Origin: Palsa-965 sp044448685
GTDB taxonomy: Bacteria; Bacteroidota; Bacteroidia; Palsa-965
Assembly (NCBI GenBank): GCA_044448685.1
Contig: JBIOHC010000010.1
Location: 32,182-96,181 of the forward strand
Direction of reading: 5' to 3'
Length of the DNA: 64,000 nt
How positions within the stretch are numbered: the stretch's first letter is position 1; every line of letters begins with the position of its first letter. Below, piece by piece: positions 49,469-57,888 of this stretch. The notes beneath the pieces were generated by a model. That model saw nothing but the letters and a program-made list of their open reading frames with translations. It was not told the DNA's origin and searched no databases. Made by a program: the position numbers and the translations under genes.

Positions 49469-50240
49469 AACCCTGCTGAGTTTTGATCTGGAAGAATTTG
49501 ATATCCCGGAAGAATACGGTCAGAAGCTGGACCCGGAAACTAAGATTGGTCAGAGCTATGAAGGTCTGCTGCTGATTCTGGAATTGCTCCGTAAGCTGGA
49601 TATTAAAGCCACCTTTTATACTACAGCTGTTTTTGCCCTGGCTCATCCGGAACTGATCATGGAAATGGCTAAGACACACGAAATTGCTTCCCATAGCTAT
49701 ACCCATTCTTCCTTTACTGAAAATGATATTGCTTCGTCCAAAAAAGTGCTGGAAGAAATAACCGGAAAAACAGTGTGGGGTTTTCGAAGCCCGCGTCTGG
49801 CTCCCGTTTCAGAAACAGTGCTGCAGGATGCCGGTTATCTGTACCAGTCATCACTCAACCCGGCATGGATTCCGGGAAGGTATGATAACAGGGATAAACC
49901 CCGCCTGCCTTTCCGTACCGGTCTTATCAATCTACCTGCTTCCGTAACTTCCCGCCTCCGTATTCCTCTTTTCTGGATAAGCTTCAAGGTATTGCCATCC
50001 GGGTATTACAGCAGGGCTTGCCTGGAACTGCTCAGAACGGAACATTTTCTGCATCTGTATTTTCACCCCTGGGAATTTACGAACCTGAGCGCTTATACTA
50101 TGCCCTGGTATACGCGCAAACCGGATGGGCTGATACTGCTTCAGAAACTGGAAAAACTGCTGACCGGGCTTAAACTTCACAGTAACTTTATACTTAGTTC
50201 AGTCTATTGTGAGCAGGAACAGGGTATGTCAAAACCATGA
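49458..50240 (+). CDS. Polysaccharide deacetylase family protein
   Basis: A 260-residue NodB-fold (CE4) protein. Metal and catalytic sites are SFDLEEFDIP (motif 1, with the D-x-E-E form seen in exopolysaccharide deacetylases), EIASHSYTHSSF (motif 2, H-x3-H), and WGFRSPRLAP (motif 3). Later motifs are LYFHPWEF (catalytic His region). It has no signal peptide, so it would act on cytosolic or membrane-bound glycan intermediates. It starts 11 bases inside the end of the GT2 gene (ATG 49458 or 49461) and overlaps the GT87 gene by four. Confidence 0.88.
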   Translation: MMNKTLLSFDLEEFDIPEEYGQKLDPETKIGQSYEGLLLILELLRKLDIKATFYTTAVFALAHPELIMEMAKTHEIASHSYTHSSFTENDIASSKKVLEEITGKTVWGFRSPRLAPVSETVLQDAGYLYQSSLNPAWIPGRYDNRDKPRLPFRTGLINLPASVTSRLRIPLFWISFKVLPSGYYSRACLELLRTEHFLHLYFHPWEFTNLSAYTMPWYTRKPDGLILLQKLEKLLTGLKLHSNFILSSVYCEQEQGMSKP

Positions 50241-51370
50241 AAGAAGAAAAACCATACCTGTTTTATCCATGGATCACGATACGCACGGTGGTTGTCTTCT
50301 ACCTCATCAGTGCCATCGGTCTGAGCTTGCAGGCATATTATTCCGGACATTACAATAATTACCTTGTTTTTTCCCGTCCGGTTATTAACCTGCACCGTGG
50401 CTGGAGCCTGTATGAATATTACAATACATTGTATGAAGATGTATTCCGGTACAGTCCGGCATTTGCCTTCCTGGCCGGAGCTTTTTCCTATTTACCTGAC
50501 CTTGCCGGGCTAATAATCTGGAATCTGCTCAATACGGCTCTCCTGTCAGGAGGCTATATTTATTTTTCAAAGGCCTACGGTCGGCCTGTTTCCGGTCGTA
50601 TCACCGGTCTGCTGATTATGTACCTGGGGTGGCTAGTTTCAACACAGAATTGTCAGAGTAATCCGCTCATTGCCGGATTTATTTTCCTGGCAATCGGATT
50701 GCTGAAGAAAGAAAAACCATTTCTGGCAGCATTGTGTCTGTCGCTTTGCGCCTTCACGAAATTTTATGGACTGGCAGCAGCGGTCCTATTTCTTTTCTAT
50801 CCACGCAAACTGCGTTTTATTTTTTCCATGACCTTCTGGTGCGCACTGCTGATCATTCTACCCTGGCTGGGCACTACGATGGAATGCTTGCTGAAACAAT
50901 ATGTGGCCTGGTTCAATGCACTGACATCCTGTCCGGTAAAGCATCAGCTGAGTATATTGGGGATAATGACGTATTGGTTTCACATCCTTATTCCGTTTGT
51001 GTTTGTACAAATTGGCGGATTGCTGATAACACTTCTTCCTTTGTTGCGTTTCAAACGGTACGCGGAAGCTTTGTTCCAGCAGCTTATGCTGGCTTCCCTT
51101 CTTATTTATGTTGTCATTTTCAATACCATGGCTGAATCGCCTACGTATATCATCGCTATTGCCGGTGTTGCTGTTTGGTTTGTGGCACTTGAAAAAAAGA
51201 ATTGGGTGGATTATTTGTTTCTTGCCCTTGTCATTCTGGTAACGAGTAATGCCAACAGTGATCTCTTTCCGCTCAGCTGGAGGCAGAATTACATAGCGCC
51301 TTATTCCTTTATTGCGGTTCCCTGTGTGCTGGTCTGGATCCGAATTCAGCAGAGGTTGTGGAAATCCTAA
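50237..51370 (+). CDS. GT87 (DUF2029) integral membrane glycosyltransferase
   Basis: A 377-residue multi-pass membrane protein of the GT-C type, using polyprenyl-phosphate sugars as donors. The first periplasmic loop has NLHRGWSLYEYYNTLYEDVFRYSP as two blocks, with the acidic patch expected for the active site, and GRPVSGRITGLLIMYLG, AALCLSLCAFTKFYGLAAAVL and FIAVPCVLVWIR follow. About ten helices are visible. Such enzymes add mannose or arabinose in actinobacteria. Its donor could come from the GT2 gene two genes upstream. Confidence 0.85.
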   Translation: MKEEKPYLFYPWITIRTVVVFYLISAIGLSLQAYYSGHYNNYLVFSRPVINLHRGWSLYEYYNTLYEDVFRYSPAFAFLAGAFSYLPDLAGLIIWNLLNTALLSGGYIYFSKAYGRPVSGRITGLLIMYLGWLVSTQNCQSNPLIAGFIFLAIGLLKKEKPFLAALCLSLCAFTKFYGLAAAVLFLFYPRKLRFIFSMTFWCALLIILPWLGTTMECLLKQYVAWFNALTSCPVKHQLSILGIMTYWFHILIPFVFVQIGGLLITLLPLLRFKRYAEALFQQLMLASLLIYVVIFNTMAESPTYIIAIAGVAVWFVALEKKNWVDYLFLALVILVTSNANSDLFPLSWRQNYIAPYSFIAVPCVLVWIRIQQRLWKS

Positions 51371-51408
51371 TTGTACGACCGAGAAGGGGTCGAATGTTTA
51401 TAAGGGGT

Positions 51409-53910
51409 CTAACCGACAATATTCAGCTTCGCAAATTTAATCAGCAGTTGTTTTGTCCCAACTGTCTCGAAATGAATGGTAGCCTTGCTGTTGGGGAATT
51501 CGCCTTCCATCTGGGTTACGGTACCTTTGCCAAAACGTTCGTGCATGACCGTCATTCCGCTTGCAAGGCTTTGGAGGTGTGAATTGTCATAAGCTGTCCC
51601 GGAACTGTTCACAGCCGTATTGAGCTTGACCAGATTTTTCTTAACCACCGGAGCGGTAGCCTTTGTATAAATTTCTTCTTTATCCCCTGCCTGGCTGTTC
51701 CGTGCTCGCTGTGGAACACCGAATCCCCGTGGAGCCGTGGATGGCTTTTCACGCAGCACAGAAGCGCTGAATTCAATGAATTCATCCTCAATTTCCTCAA
51801 TAAAACGACTGGGTTCGCAGGCAACGAGGTTGCCCCAGCGGTAACGTGTAATGGAATAGCTCAGGAAGGCCTGTTTTTCAGCACGGGTAAGGGCCACATA
51901 AAAAAGCCTGCGCTCCTCTTCCAGATCGATTCGTGAATTGAGGGCCATTTGTGATGGGAAGAGATTCTCTTCCAGGCCTACGATATATACATAAGGGAAT
52001 TCCAATCCCTTGGCCGCATGTATTGTCATGAGGGATACCTTGTCGGCATTTTCTTTATCATTCTGCTTGTCCGAATCAGTCAGCAAGGCAATATCCTGCA
52101 TAAATTCATTCAGGTGTTTGGGTTTGACAGCATCGCCAGCTTCTCTTTCAGCTTCTGGCTCTTCTGAAACGGGTTCATCAAAAACTAATTCCCCCGCCTC
52201 CGCTGAAGCTTCATCCTTCACTGACGTTTCGGATGACAAGCTTGTGTCTTGTGTCTTGATTCTTGTGTCTTGACTCTCTTCAGGTTCCAGATCATCAGGC
52301 AGCTCAATCCTGTTCACCCCTTTTTCCGTAAACTCTTTAAGCCCGTTTAATAACTCCTGTATATTCTCGTAACGACTTACTCCTTCCGGTGTTTTGTCGG
52401 TATACAATTCACGGAGCAGGCCGCAGCTGTTGGCTATATTCATTCCGAGTTCATAGGCATTCTGACTGTGAACAGAGGCATTGAAATTCTTCACCATTAC
52501 GACAAAATCATGCAGCTTACTCATCGTACCTGAATTCAGGCTGAGATTGAACTCCCCCATGTTATCCAGGATAGTCCAGATACTCACATCATGATCAGTG
52601 GCAGCCAGCATGAGTTTTTGAAGTGTAGTGTCACCTATACCCCGGGCAGGGCAGTTGATGACTCTTTTCAGGCTTTCCTCATCATGCATATTGATAGCCA
52701 GACGGAAATAAGCAAGCAGATCCTTGACTTCCTTACGCTGATAAAACGATAACCCACCGTAAATACGATAGGGGATATTCATTTTACGCAGGGCTTCTTC
52801 CATTGCACGGCTTTGTGCATTGGTCCGGTACAGAATGGCAAAGGCTTTATTATGCGCCTGATTGTTCATCTTGGTTTCGAAAATGGATCGGGCTACAAGC
52901 TGACCTTCTTCATTATCGGTATTGGCTTTCATGAGCACTATCCGCTCTCCGTCTGTATTCGAAGTCCAGACCTTTTTTTCTATCTGATCTTTATTTTTTG
53001 CAATAATGCTGTTTGCAGCCTTGACAATATTCTGGGTAGAGCGGTAATTCTGTTCCAGCTTAAATGTTTTCATATCCGGATAATCCTTTTCGAAATTCAG
53101 GATGTTCTGGATATTGGCTCCGCGGAAAGAATATATACTTTGTGCATCATCACCGACCACACAGATATTTTCGAAACGGGCAGCAAGCTGCTTGACAATT
53201 ACATACTGGCTGAAATTGGTATCCTGATACTCATCCACCATGATATAGCGGAATTTGTTCTGATACTTCAGTAAAATATTCCCGTTATTCTTAAAAAGAA
53301 TATTGGTATTGAACAACAGATCGTCAAAATCCATTGCTCCTGCTTTGAAGCAGCGCCGGCTATAGCGCTCATAAATCTGGTTCAGTTTAGGCTTGCCGCT
53401 TTGCCTGTCTTCATCAGCAATGGTATTATTCATAGCATAAGCCTGTGCGGAGATCAGGTTGTTTTTAGCAGCTGATATTCGGTTATAGACCAGACCGGGT
53501 TTGTAGATTTTTTCATCCAGTCCTAATTCCTTGAGGATATCCTTGATAAGGTTCTTGCTGTCGTCCGTATCGTATATGGTGAAATTGCTAGGGTAACCCA
53601 GTACAGTGGCTTCGGTACGGAGGATACGGGCAAAGACAGAATGGAAGGTTCCCATCCACAGGTTACGGGCTTCACTTTCAGGAACGATACGGGAAATACG
53701 TTCTTTCATTTCCCGGGCTGCTTTATTGGTAAAGGTAAGAGCCAGGATATTAAAGGGATCAATGCCTTCGTGAATCAGATGGGCTACACGGTAGGTAAGA
53801 ACTCTTGTCTTTCCGGAACCAGCTCCGGCAACGATCATGACAGGCCCTTTTGTGCACAATACAGCTTCCCGCTGTATATCATTCAGTTCGTCCAGGTAAT
53901 TAGCGTTCAT
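51409..53910 (-). CDS. pcrA: UvrD/PcrA-type ATP-dependent DNA helicase
   Basis: An 833-residue SF1A helicase. Walker A AGAGSGKT (residues 28-35), DEYQDTN (motif II), VGDDAQSIYSFRGA (III), LEQNYRST (IV), and MTIHAAKGLEFPYV (V) and VALTRAEKQA (VI) are present, along with a C-terminal Tudor-like segment (MTVMHERFGKGTVTQMEGE). It repairs DNA and removes replication obstacles. A long low-complexity insert at about residues 535-605 (SQDTRIKTQDTS, EASAEAGELVFDEP) is unlike the rest. Part of it is translated repeat-like DNA (52193-52275). Confidence 0.94.
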   Translation of the reverse strand: MNANYLDELNDIQREAVLCTKGPVMIVAGAGSGKTRVLTYRVAHLIHEGIDPFNILALTFTNKAAREMKERISRIVPESEARNLWMGTFHSVFARILRTEATVLGYPSNFTIYDTDDSKNLIKDILKELGLDEKIYKPGLVYNRISAAKNNLISAQAYAMNNTIADEDRQSGKPKLNQIYERYSRRCFKAGAMDFDDLLFNTNILFKNNGNILLKYQNKFRYIMVDEYQDTNFSQYVIVKQLAARFENICVVGDDAQSIYSFRGANIQNILNFEKDYPDMKTFKLEQNYRSTQNIVKAANSIIAKNKDQIEKKVWTSNTDGERIVLMKANTDNEEGQLVARSIFETKMNNQAHNKAFAILYRTNAQSRAMEEALRKMNIPYRIYGGLSFYQRKEVKDLLAYFRLAINMHDEESLKRVINCPARGIGDTTLQKLMLAATDHDVSIWTILDNMGEFNLSLNSGTMSKLHDFVVMVKNFNASVHSQNAYELGMNIANSCGLLRELYTDKTPEGVSRYENIQELLNGLKEFTEKGVNRIELPDDLEPEESQDTRIKTQDTSLSSETSVKDEASAEAGELVFDEPVSEEPEAEREAGDAVKPKHLNEFMQDIALLTDSDKQNDKENADKVSLMTIHAAKGLEFPYVYIVGLEENLFPSQMALNSRIDLEEERRLFYVALTRAEKQAFLSYSITRYRWGNLVACEPSRFIEEIEDEFIEFSASVLREKPSTAPRGFGVPQRARNSQAGDKEEIYTKATAPVVKKNLVKLNTAVNSSGTAYDNSHLQSLASGMTVMHERFGKGTVTQMEGEFPNSKATIHFETVGTKQLLIKFAKLNIVG
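52193..52275. repeat. Repeat-like DNA inside the pcrA reading frame
   Basis: CCCGCCTCCGCTGAAGCTTC (52193-52212) matches the core of palindromic repeat family A (CCCGCCTACGCTGAAGCTTC at 25605-25624) at all but one position. Five imperfect heptamers, CTTGTGT/CTTGATT/CTTGACT, follow at 52241-52275. Both are in frame and translated into the helicase linker. Confidence 0.7.
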
Positions 53911-53984
53911 TGTATTGTCAGCAAGTATAGGAACGCTAAATTACTCATTTCGATGCTTGGGAATCAGCTGCTGATCATTTGTTC

Positions 53985-54020
53985 AAAAAAATCCCCCCTT
54001 CCCGGAAGGAAAGAGGGGGC
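53985..54020 (-). terminator. Minus-strand terminator
   Basis: On the minus strand GCCCCC, a nested CCTTCC/GGAAGG palindrome and GGGGGG form a GC-rich stem followed by seven T residues (53991-53985). It would end transcripts from the Ppx/GppA gene, 276 bases past its stop. The 53911-54295 gap also holds a family B repeat and a short hydrophobic frame (see findings). Confidence 0.7.
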
Positions 54021-54239
54021 AGATGAGGATAGCGCCAACCCCAGGCTATCACATCACCTTGAATGTTGCTTTCGGAATGGATGCGGAAGGATCATGCAAA
54101 TCAAAAAAATGATTGTTAGAAAAAACAATATAGGTTTCAATAGAATTTGCATCAGCGTCCTTTTATGAAGTTAAGACGCAGAAAGGAGGGTTTGGTTTAA
54201 GGGAGGGGGATATTTTAACAAGAAAAAGATGGCACTTCC

Positions 54240-54287
54240 CGACTTCGCTCGAAGTGACATGTACAAATGTCATGCTGAGCGAAGTCG
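54240..54287. repeat. Palindromic repeat family B
   Basis: CGACTTCGCTC (54240-54250) and GAGCGAAGTCG (54277-54287) pair perfectly, as do the inner TGACAT (54255-54260) and ATGTCA (54267-54272). It lies eight bases past the stop of the Ppx/GppA gene. Confidence 0.9.
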
Positions 54288-54295
54288 ATGCATAT

Positions 54296-55234
54296 TCAGG
54301 CTAAAGTGCCTTTATGCAGCAGCTCCCACAGCGCTCCTTCTTTGAGGGAGTAAGTGGAAAGACGCATATGGATAAGATCCAGTTCGGTCAGGACGAGGCG
54401 GACAAAAATGGAGGAGACAACAATCATATCTACCCTCATTTCAATAAGGCCTTTCATTTTCAGGCGTTCAGCACGGGTGGAATGTACAATGAGTTTATAG
54501 ATTTCTTCTGTATGATCGAGATTAAAGCGGTATTCTGTCTTTCCTTCCAGGGTATGGAAATGATTGAAGCGGTGGGCAATCATTTCGGCCAGGGAATCGA
54601 AAGAACCTGAAGAGCCTATGAGTTCCATCACCGGGTAGGTGTTCACGGCATCAAACAAAGGCAATAATTCCCGGAGGAGGTGAGCCCTGAGTCTTTCAAT
54701 TTCTACAACGGTTATCGGATCACTTTCATGATAACTGGCCAGAAGACGGGCAGCCCCAAGGTCAAAACTCCTTTTCCAGATAATACGGTGTTTGTTGGCA
54801 ATAATAAACTCCGTACTTCCTCCTCCGACATCCATGATGAGGGAATAGGTATCCTGCATTTTTACGGCATTCCTCACTCCGTAATAGATCAGCTCCGCTT
54901 CTCTGTCCCCACTGATTATCTGTATTTCTATTCCGGTTTGGGATTTTACTTCTTGTACGAATTCAGCTCCGTTTGTCGCGCTCCGTATGGCTGATGTGGC
55001 AAATGCATACACCGTCCCGACTTCCAGGCTATCCATCTTTTCCTTATACCCTTTCAGGGCATGCATACCACGCTGAAAGGCCGCAGGACGGATAATTCCA
55101 TCGTTTATACCTCCTTCGCCAAGTTTGGATGCTACTTTGGTTTTAAAAAGAATGCGGTGGCTTCCATCACTATGCTTTTCGGCAATGAGTAGGTTAAATG
55201 TATTGGTGCCTAAGTCGATGATCGCTAAACGCAT
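54296..55234 (-). CDS. Ppx/GppA family phosphatase
   Basis: A 312-residue ASKHA-fold enzyme. LAIIDLGTNTFNLLIAE (phosphate 1), the DVGGGSTEFII loop (phosphate 2), SFDLGAARLL and ELIGSSGSFDSLAEM are diagnostic of exopolyphosphatases and guanosine pentaphosphate phosphatases. It lacks the C-terminal HD and second domains of E. coli Ppx (about 510 residues), so it is the short form like the two-domain actinobacterial enzymes. Whether it acts on polyphosphate or on pppGpp cannot be read from the sequence. Confidence 0.9.
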   Translation of the reverse strand: MRLAIIDLGTNTFNLLIAEKHSDGSHRILFKTKVASKLGEGGINDGIIRPAAFQRGMHALKGYKEKMDSLEVGTVYAFATSAIRSATNGAEFVQEVKSQTGIEIQIISGDREAELIYYGVRNAVKMQDTYSLIMDVGGGSTEFIIANKHRIIWKRSFDLGAARLLASYHESDPITVVEIERLRAHLLRELLPLFDAVNTYPVMELIGSSGSFDSLAEMIAHRFNHFHTLEGKTEYRFNLDHTEEIYKLIVHSTRAERLKMKGLIEMRVDMIVVSSIFVRLVLTELDLIHMRLSTYSLKEGALWELLHKGTLA

Positions 55235-55242
55235 AATTAATT

Positions 55243-55310
55243 TATGATTTATGAATTATGATTTAAGATTTTGATTATTAATCATAAATCTCAAATCATA
55301 AATCTTAAAT
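55243..55310. repeat. AT-rich inverted repeat
   Basis: ATTTAAGATT (55261-55270) pairs with AATCTTAAAT (55301-55310) and TATGATTT (55243-55250) with AAATCATA (55293-55300). It is built from the same ATTTATGATTT/AAATCATAAAT words as 40307-40393. Confidence 0.75.
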
Positions 55311-55315
55311 TTTCT

Positions 55316-56632
55316 TCATCCTTTATAAAACAACCATTTCCCTAATTCTTTCCAGCTTGATTTTTTTCCATACATCAATATTCCGGTTCTGTAAATACGG
55401 GCAGCCAGCCAGGTAGTGACAAAGAATCCGGCAAGAAGCAATGTCATGGAAAGTATCATCTGCCAGGGCGGGACTCCATACGGGAGCCTCATCATCATCA
55501 CTACCGGTGAGGTGAGCGGGATCATGGAGAACCAGAAAGCCACAGGCCCGTCGGGGTTGGTAAGTACAACACCCGACATGCTGATGGATAAAATGAGGGG
55601 GATGGTCACCGGCAGCATGAACTGTTGTGTATCCGTTTCCGAATCAACAGCAGAGCCTACAGCTGCAAAAATAGCCGCATAGAGGAGATAGCCGACCAGG
55701 AAATAGAAGATAAAGCATAGTACGACTTCGCTCCATCCGCTGTGGGCAAAGAAATCCCAGATCCGGCTAAACCTTGTCTGGCCCGGATCGGCAATTTGTG
55801 TATTGGTTTTGACTTCATGTTTGGAATGCTCCGGACCGGAAATTTCTTTGTAATGTTTTTCAGTGAGAATATATCCGGTCAGAGGGGTAATGACTGTACC
55901 GGAAAGGAATACCCAAAGCAGGAATTGAGTAAGACCAACCATAGCAATACCGATGATTTTTCCCATCATCAGCTGGAAGGGCTTGACAGAGGAAATGATA
56001 ACTTCGATGACACGGCTGGTTTTCTCCTCTATAACCCCTCTCATGACCTGAGAGGCGTAAACGAAGATGAAAAAATAAGTGATCATACCCAGGGCAAACG
56101 CCACATAAAATGTCGCTGCTGTATTGCTTACCTGCCCGCTTTCTATTTTGGCCGAAGCGACATTGACAGGCTTGATGTATTCATCAACGAAACTTTTGTC
56201 GAGGTGATTGACTTTCAGCAGATCCCTTTGCAATTCGCTGGCAATGGTAATGGAAATCAGTGAAGTTATATTGACATTGGGCTGATTTTTGGAATAGACT
56301 GTAACCATTCTCGCTGTCAGCACTTCTTTGTTAATATGAAGGACAATGGCATCTTCATCATTCTTAAACATTTCCCTTACCTTACCGATAGGCTGATCAT
56401 AAAACGTTGTATCGAATTTCACTTTGGGGTTATCCTGAAAAATATCATAGTATAATCGTGTGTCATCTACAACATAAACATGTTTCAGTGACTCAGCTGC
56501 GTCGTTCAAAAATGCGGGTACAAGTACAATACCGGCCCAGAGTACAGGGCCAAGCAGGGTGAGAATGATAAAGGATTTTTTCTTCACCCGTGTCATATAC
56601 TCCCTCCGTATGATCAATCCGATTTTTCCCAT
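55316..56632 (-). CDS. ABC-2 type exporter permease (NatB-like)
   Basis: A 438-residue permease with one N-terminal helix (about 22-44), a large extracytoplasmic domain (about 50-170) and five to six C-terminal helices. ITYFFIFVYASQVMRGVIEEKTSRVIEVIISS as separate blocks and GKIIGIAMVGLTQFLLW are typical of the Na+-efflux NatB/YhaP group. Its start overlaps the stop of the ATPase gene by one base (TAATG), so the two subunits are translated as a pair. Substrate unknown. Confidence 0.88.
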   Translation of the reverse strand: MGKIGLIIRREYMTRVKKKSFIILTLLGPVLWAGIVLVPAFLNDAAESLKHVYVVDDTRLYYDIFQDNPKVKFDTTFYDQPIGKVREMFKNDEDAIVLHINKEVLTARMVTVYSKNQPNVNITSLISITIASELQRDLLKVNHLDKSFVDEYIKPVNVASAKIESGQVSNTAATFYVAFALGMITYFFIFVYASQVMRGVIEEKTSRVIEVIISSVKPFQLMMGKIIGIAMVGLTQFLLWVFLSGTVITPLTGYILTEKHYKEISGPEHSKHEVKTNTQIADPGQTRFSRIWDFFAHSGWSEVVLCFIFYFLVGYLLYAAIFAAVGSAVDSETDTQQFMLPVTIPLILSISMSGVVLTNPDGPVAFWFSMIPLTSPVVMMMRLPYGVPPWQMILSMTLLLAGFFVTTWLAARIYRTGILMYGKKSSWKELGKWLFYKG

Positions 56633-57579
56633 TATTCAGTAAATGATTCGTTCATAACTTCGTTGGTTCCTTTGACACAGGATATAAAAATCTCATTCAT
56701 ACTGGGTATGATTTCCCTAAGCCCGTGAAGGGTTATATGGGGCAGTACGGAGGTAAGGATGTCATTGATGGAAGTCTTGCCATTCAGCTTTATACGGGCA
56801 TGGATAAGTCCGTCTTCTTCTCTTTTATCAATCAGCTCAGCCCCGGTCCACAGATTATGTGTGAAAGCCATCATATTGCCTTCAAAAACCAGTTCCCATG
56901 TATGGGTCTTATACTGGGTACGGATTTCCTTCACCGATCCGTCCAGAATTTTCTGACCCTTATTGATAAGTGCGATGTGATTGCATAACTCCTCTACGGA
57001 TGGCATGGCATGGGTGGAAAAAATGATCGTACTACCCTTTGCTTTTAATTCGAGGATTTCATTTTTAATCAGGTTGGCATTGATAGGGTCGAATCCGCTG
57101 AAAGGTTCATCGAGGATAATAAGGGATGGTTCGTGAAGGACGGTGACAATGAACTGCACTTTCTGAGCCATTCCTTTGCTCAGCTCTTCCACTTTTTTCT
57201 TCCACCAGCTTTGTATCTCGAATTTCTCAAACCAGTATTTCAGCCTTTTCATGGCTTCTGCCTTGCTCAGACCTTTGAGGCGGGCAAGGTACAGAGCCTG
57301 TTCTCCAACTTCCATTTTACGGTATAAACCCCGTTCTTCCGGCAGGTAACCAATCTGTGCAATATCATCGGGTTGAAGCTTTTTCCCTTTCAGCAAAACT
57401 TCCCCGCTGTCAGGGCCCGTAATCTGGTTGATGATACGTATCAGGGTTGTTTTTCCGGCTCCGTTCGGGCCCAGCAATCCGAAGATAGTCCCTTCCGGAA
57501 CTTCCAGACTGACCCGATCAAGTGCCTTGTAGTCCTGGAATTGTTTACTTACGTTTTGGACTGAAAGGAGTGAAGACAT
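56632..57579 (-). CDS. ABC transporter ATP-binding protein (NatA-like)
   Basis: A 315-residue ATPase with Walker A GPNGAGKTT, the Q-loop IGYLPEERGLYRKMEV, the signature ELSKGMAQKVQFI, Walker B LIILDEPFSGFDP and the H-loop IFSTHAMPSVEEL. The C-terminal 80 residues form the extra domain common in DrrA/NatA proteins. It works with the permease encoded by the overlapping gene. The signature LSKGM differs from the usual LSGGQ but is normal for this branch. Confidence 0.93.
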   Translation of the reverse strand: MSSLLSVQNVSKQFQDYKALDRVSLEVPEGTIFGLLGPNGAGKTTLIRIINQITGPDSGEVLLKGKKLQPDDIAQIGYLPEERGLYRKMEVGEQALYLARLKGLSKAEAMKRLKYWFEKFEIQSWWKKKVEELSKGMAQKVQFIVTVLHEPSLIILDEPFSGFDPINANLIKNEILELKAKGSTIIFSTHAMPSVEELCNHIALINKGQKILDGSVKEIRTQYKTHTWELVFEGNMMAFTHNLWTGAELIDKREEDGLIHARIKLNGKTSINDILTSVLPHITLHGLREIIPSMNEIFISCVKGTNEVMNESFTE

Positions 57580-57694
57580 AAGGGTGTTGATTCAGGGTGC
57601 TAAAATACGAAGTTAATTACAAACCTGGTAGTTCGTGACTGAGGACCAATGTTCAAAAACTGCTGATTCCTATTGCTTTAACCTTTTGGGTAAA

Positions 57695-57853
57695 TTGTGT
57701 CACCCCTTCGGGGTTTTGATTCATTCATGATCTGCTGTTCTATAATTATTTCACCCCTTCGGGGTTATTCAGAAAACAAGAAAGCCCGAAGGGCAGGCAT
57801 AATTATAGAAAAATTGAGATAAAAAAACACGAAACCCCGAAGGGGTGACACAA
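57695..57853. repeat. Nested 159-bp palindromic element
   Basis: Outer arms of 22 perfect bp (57695-57716 and 57832-57853) contain ACCCCTTCGGGGT, which is itself self-complementary. Inner arms TTCTATAATTAT (57738-57749) and ATAATTATAGAA (57799-57810) are 12 perfect bp. Between them lie another ACCCCTTCGGGGT (57752-57764) and GCCC-GAA-GGGC (57784-57794). It can therefore fold as one long cruciform stem or as several small hairpins. No gene is seen in 57580-57888. Confidence 0.9.
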
Positions 57854-57888
57854 ATAAATCTCTGAATCGCATGGTAGGAGGGTGGTGC

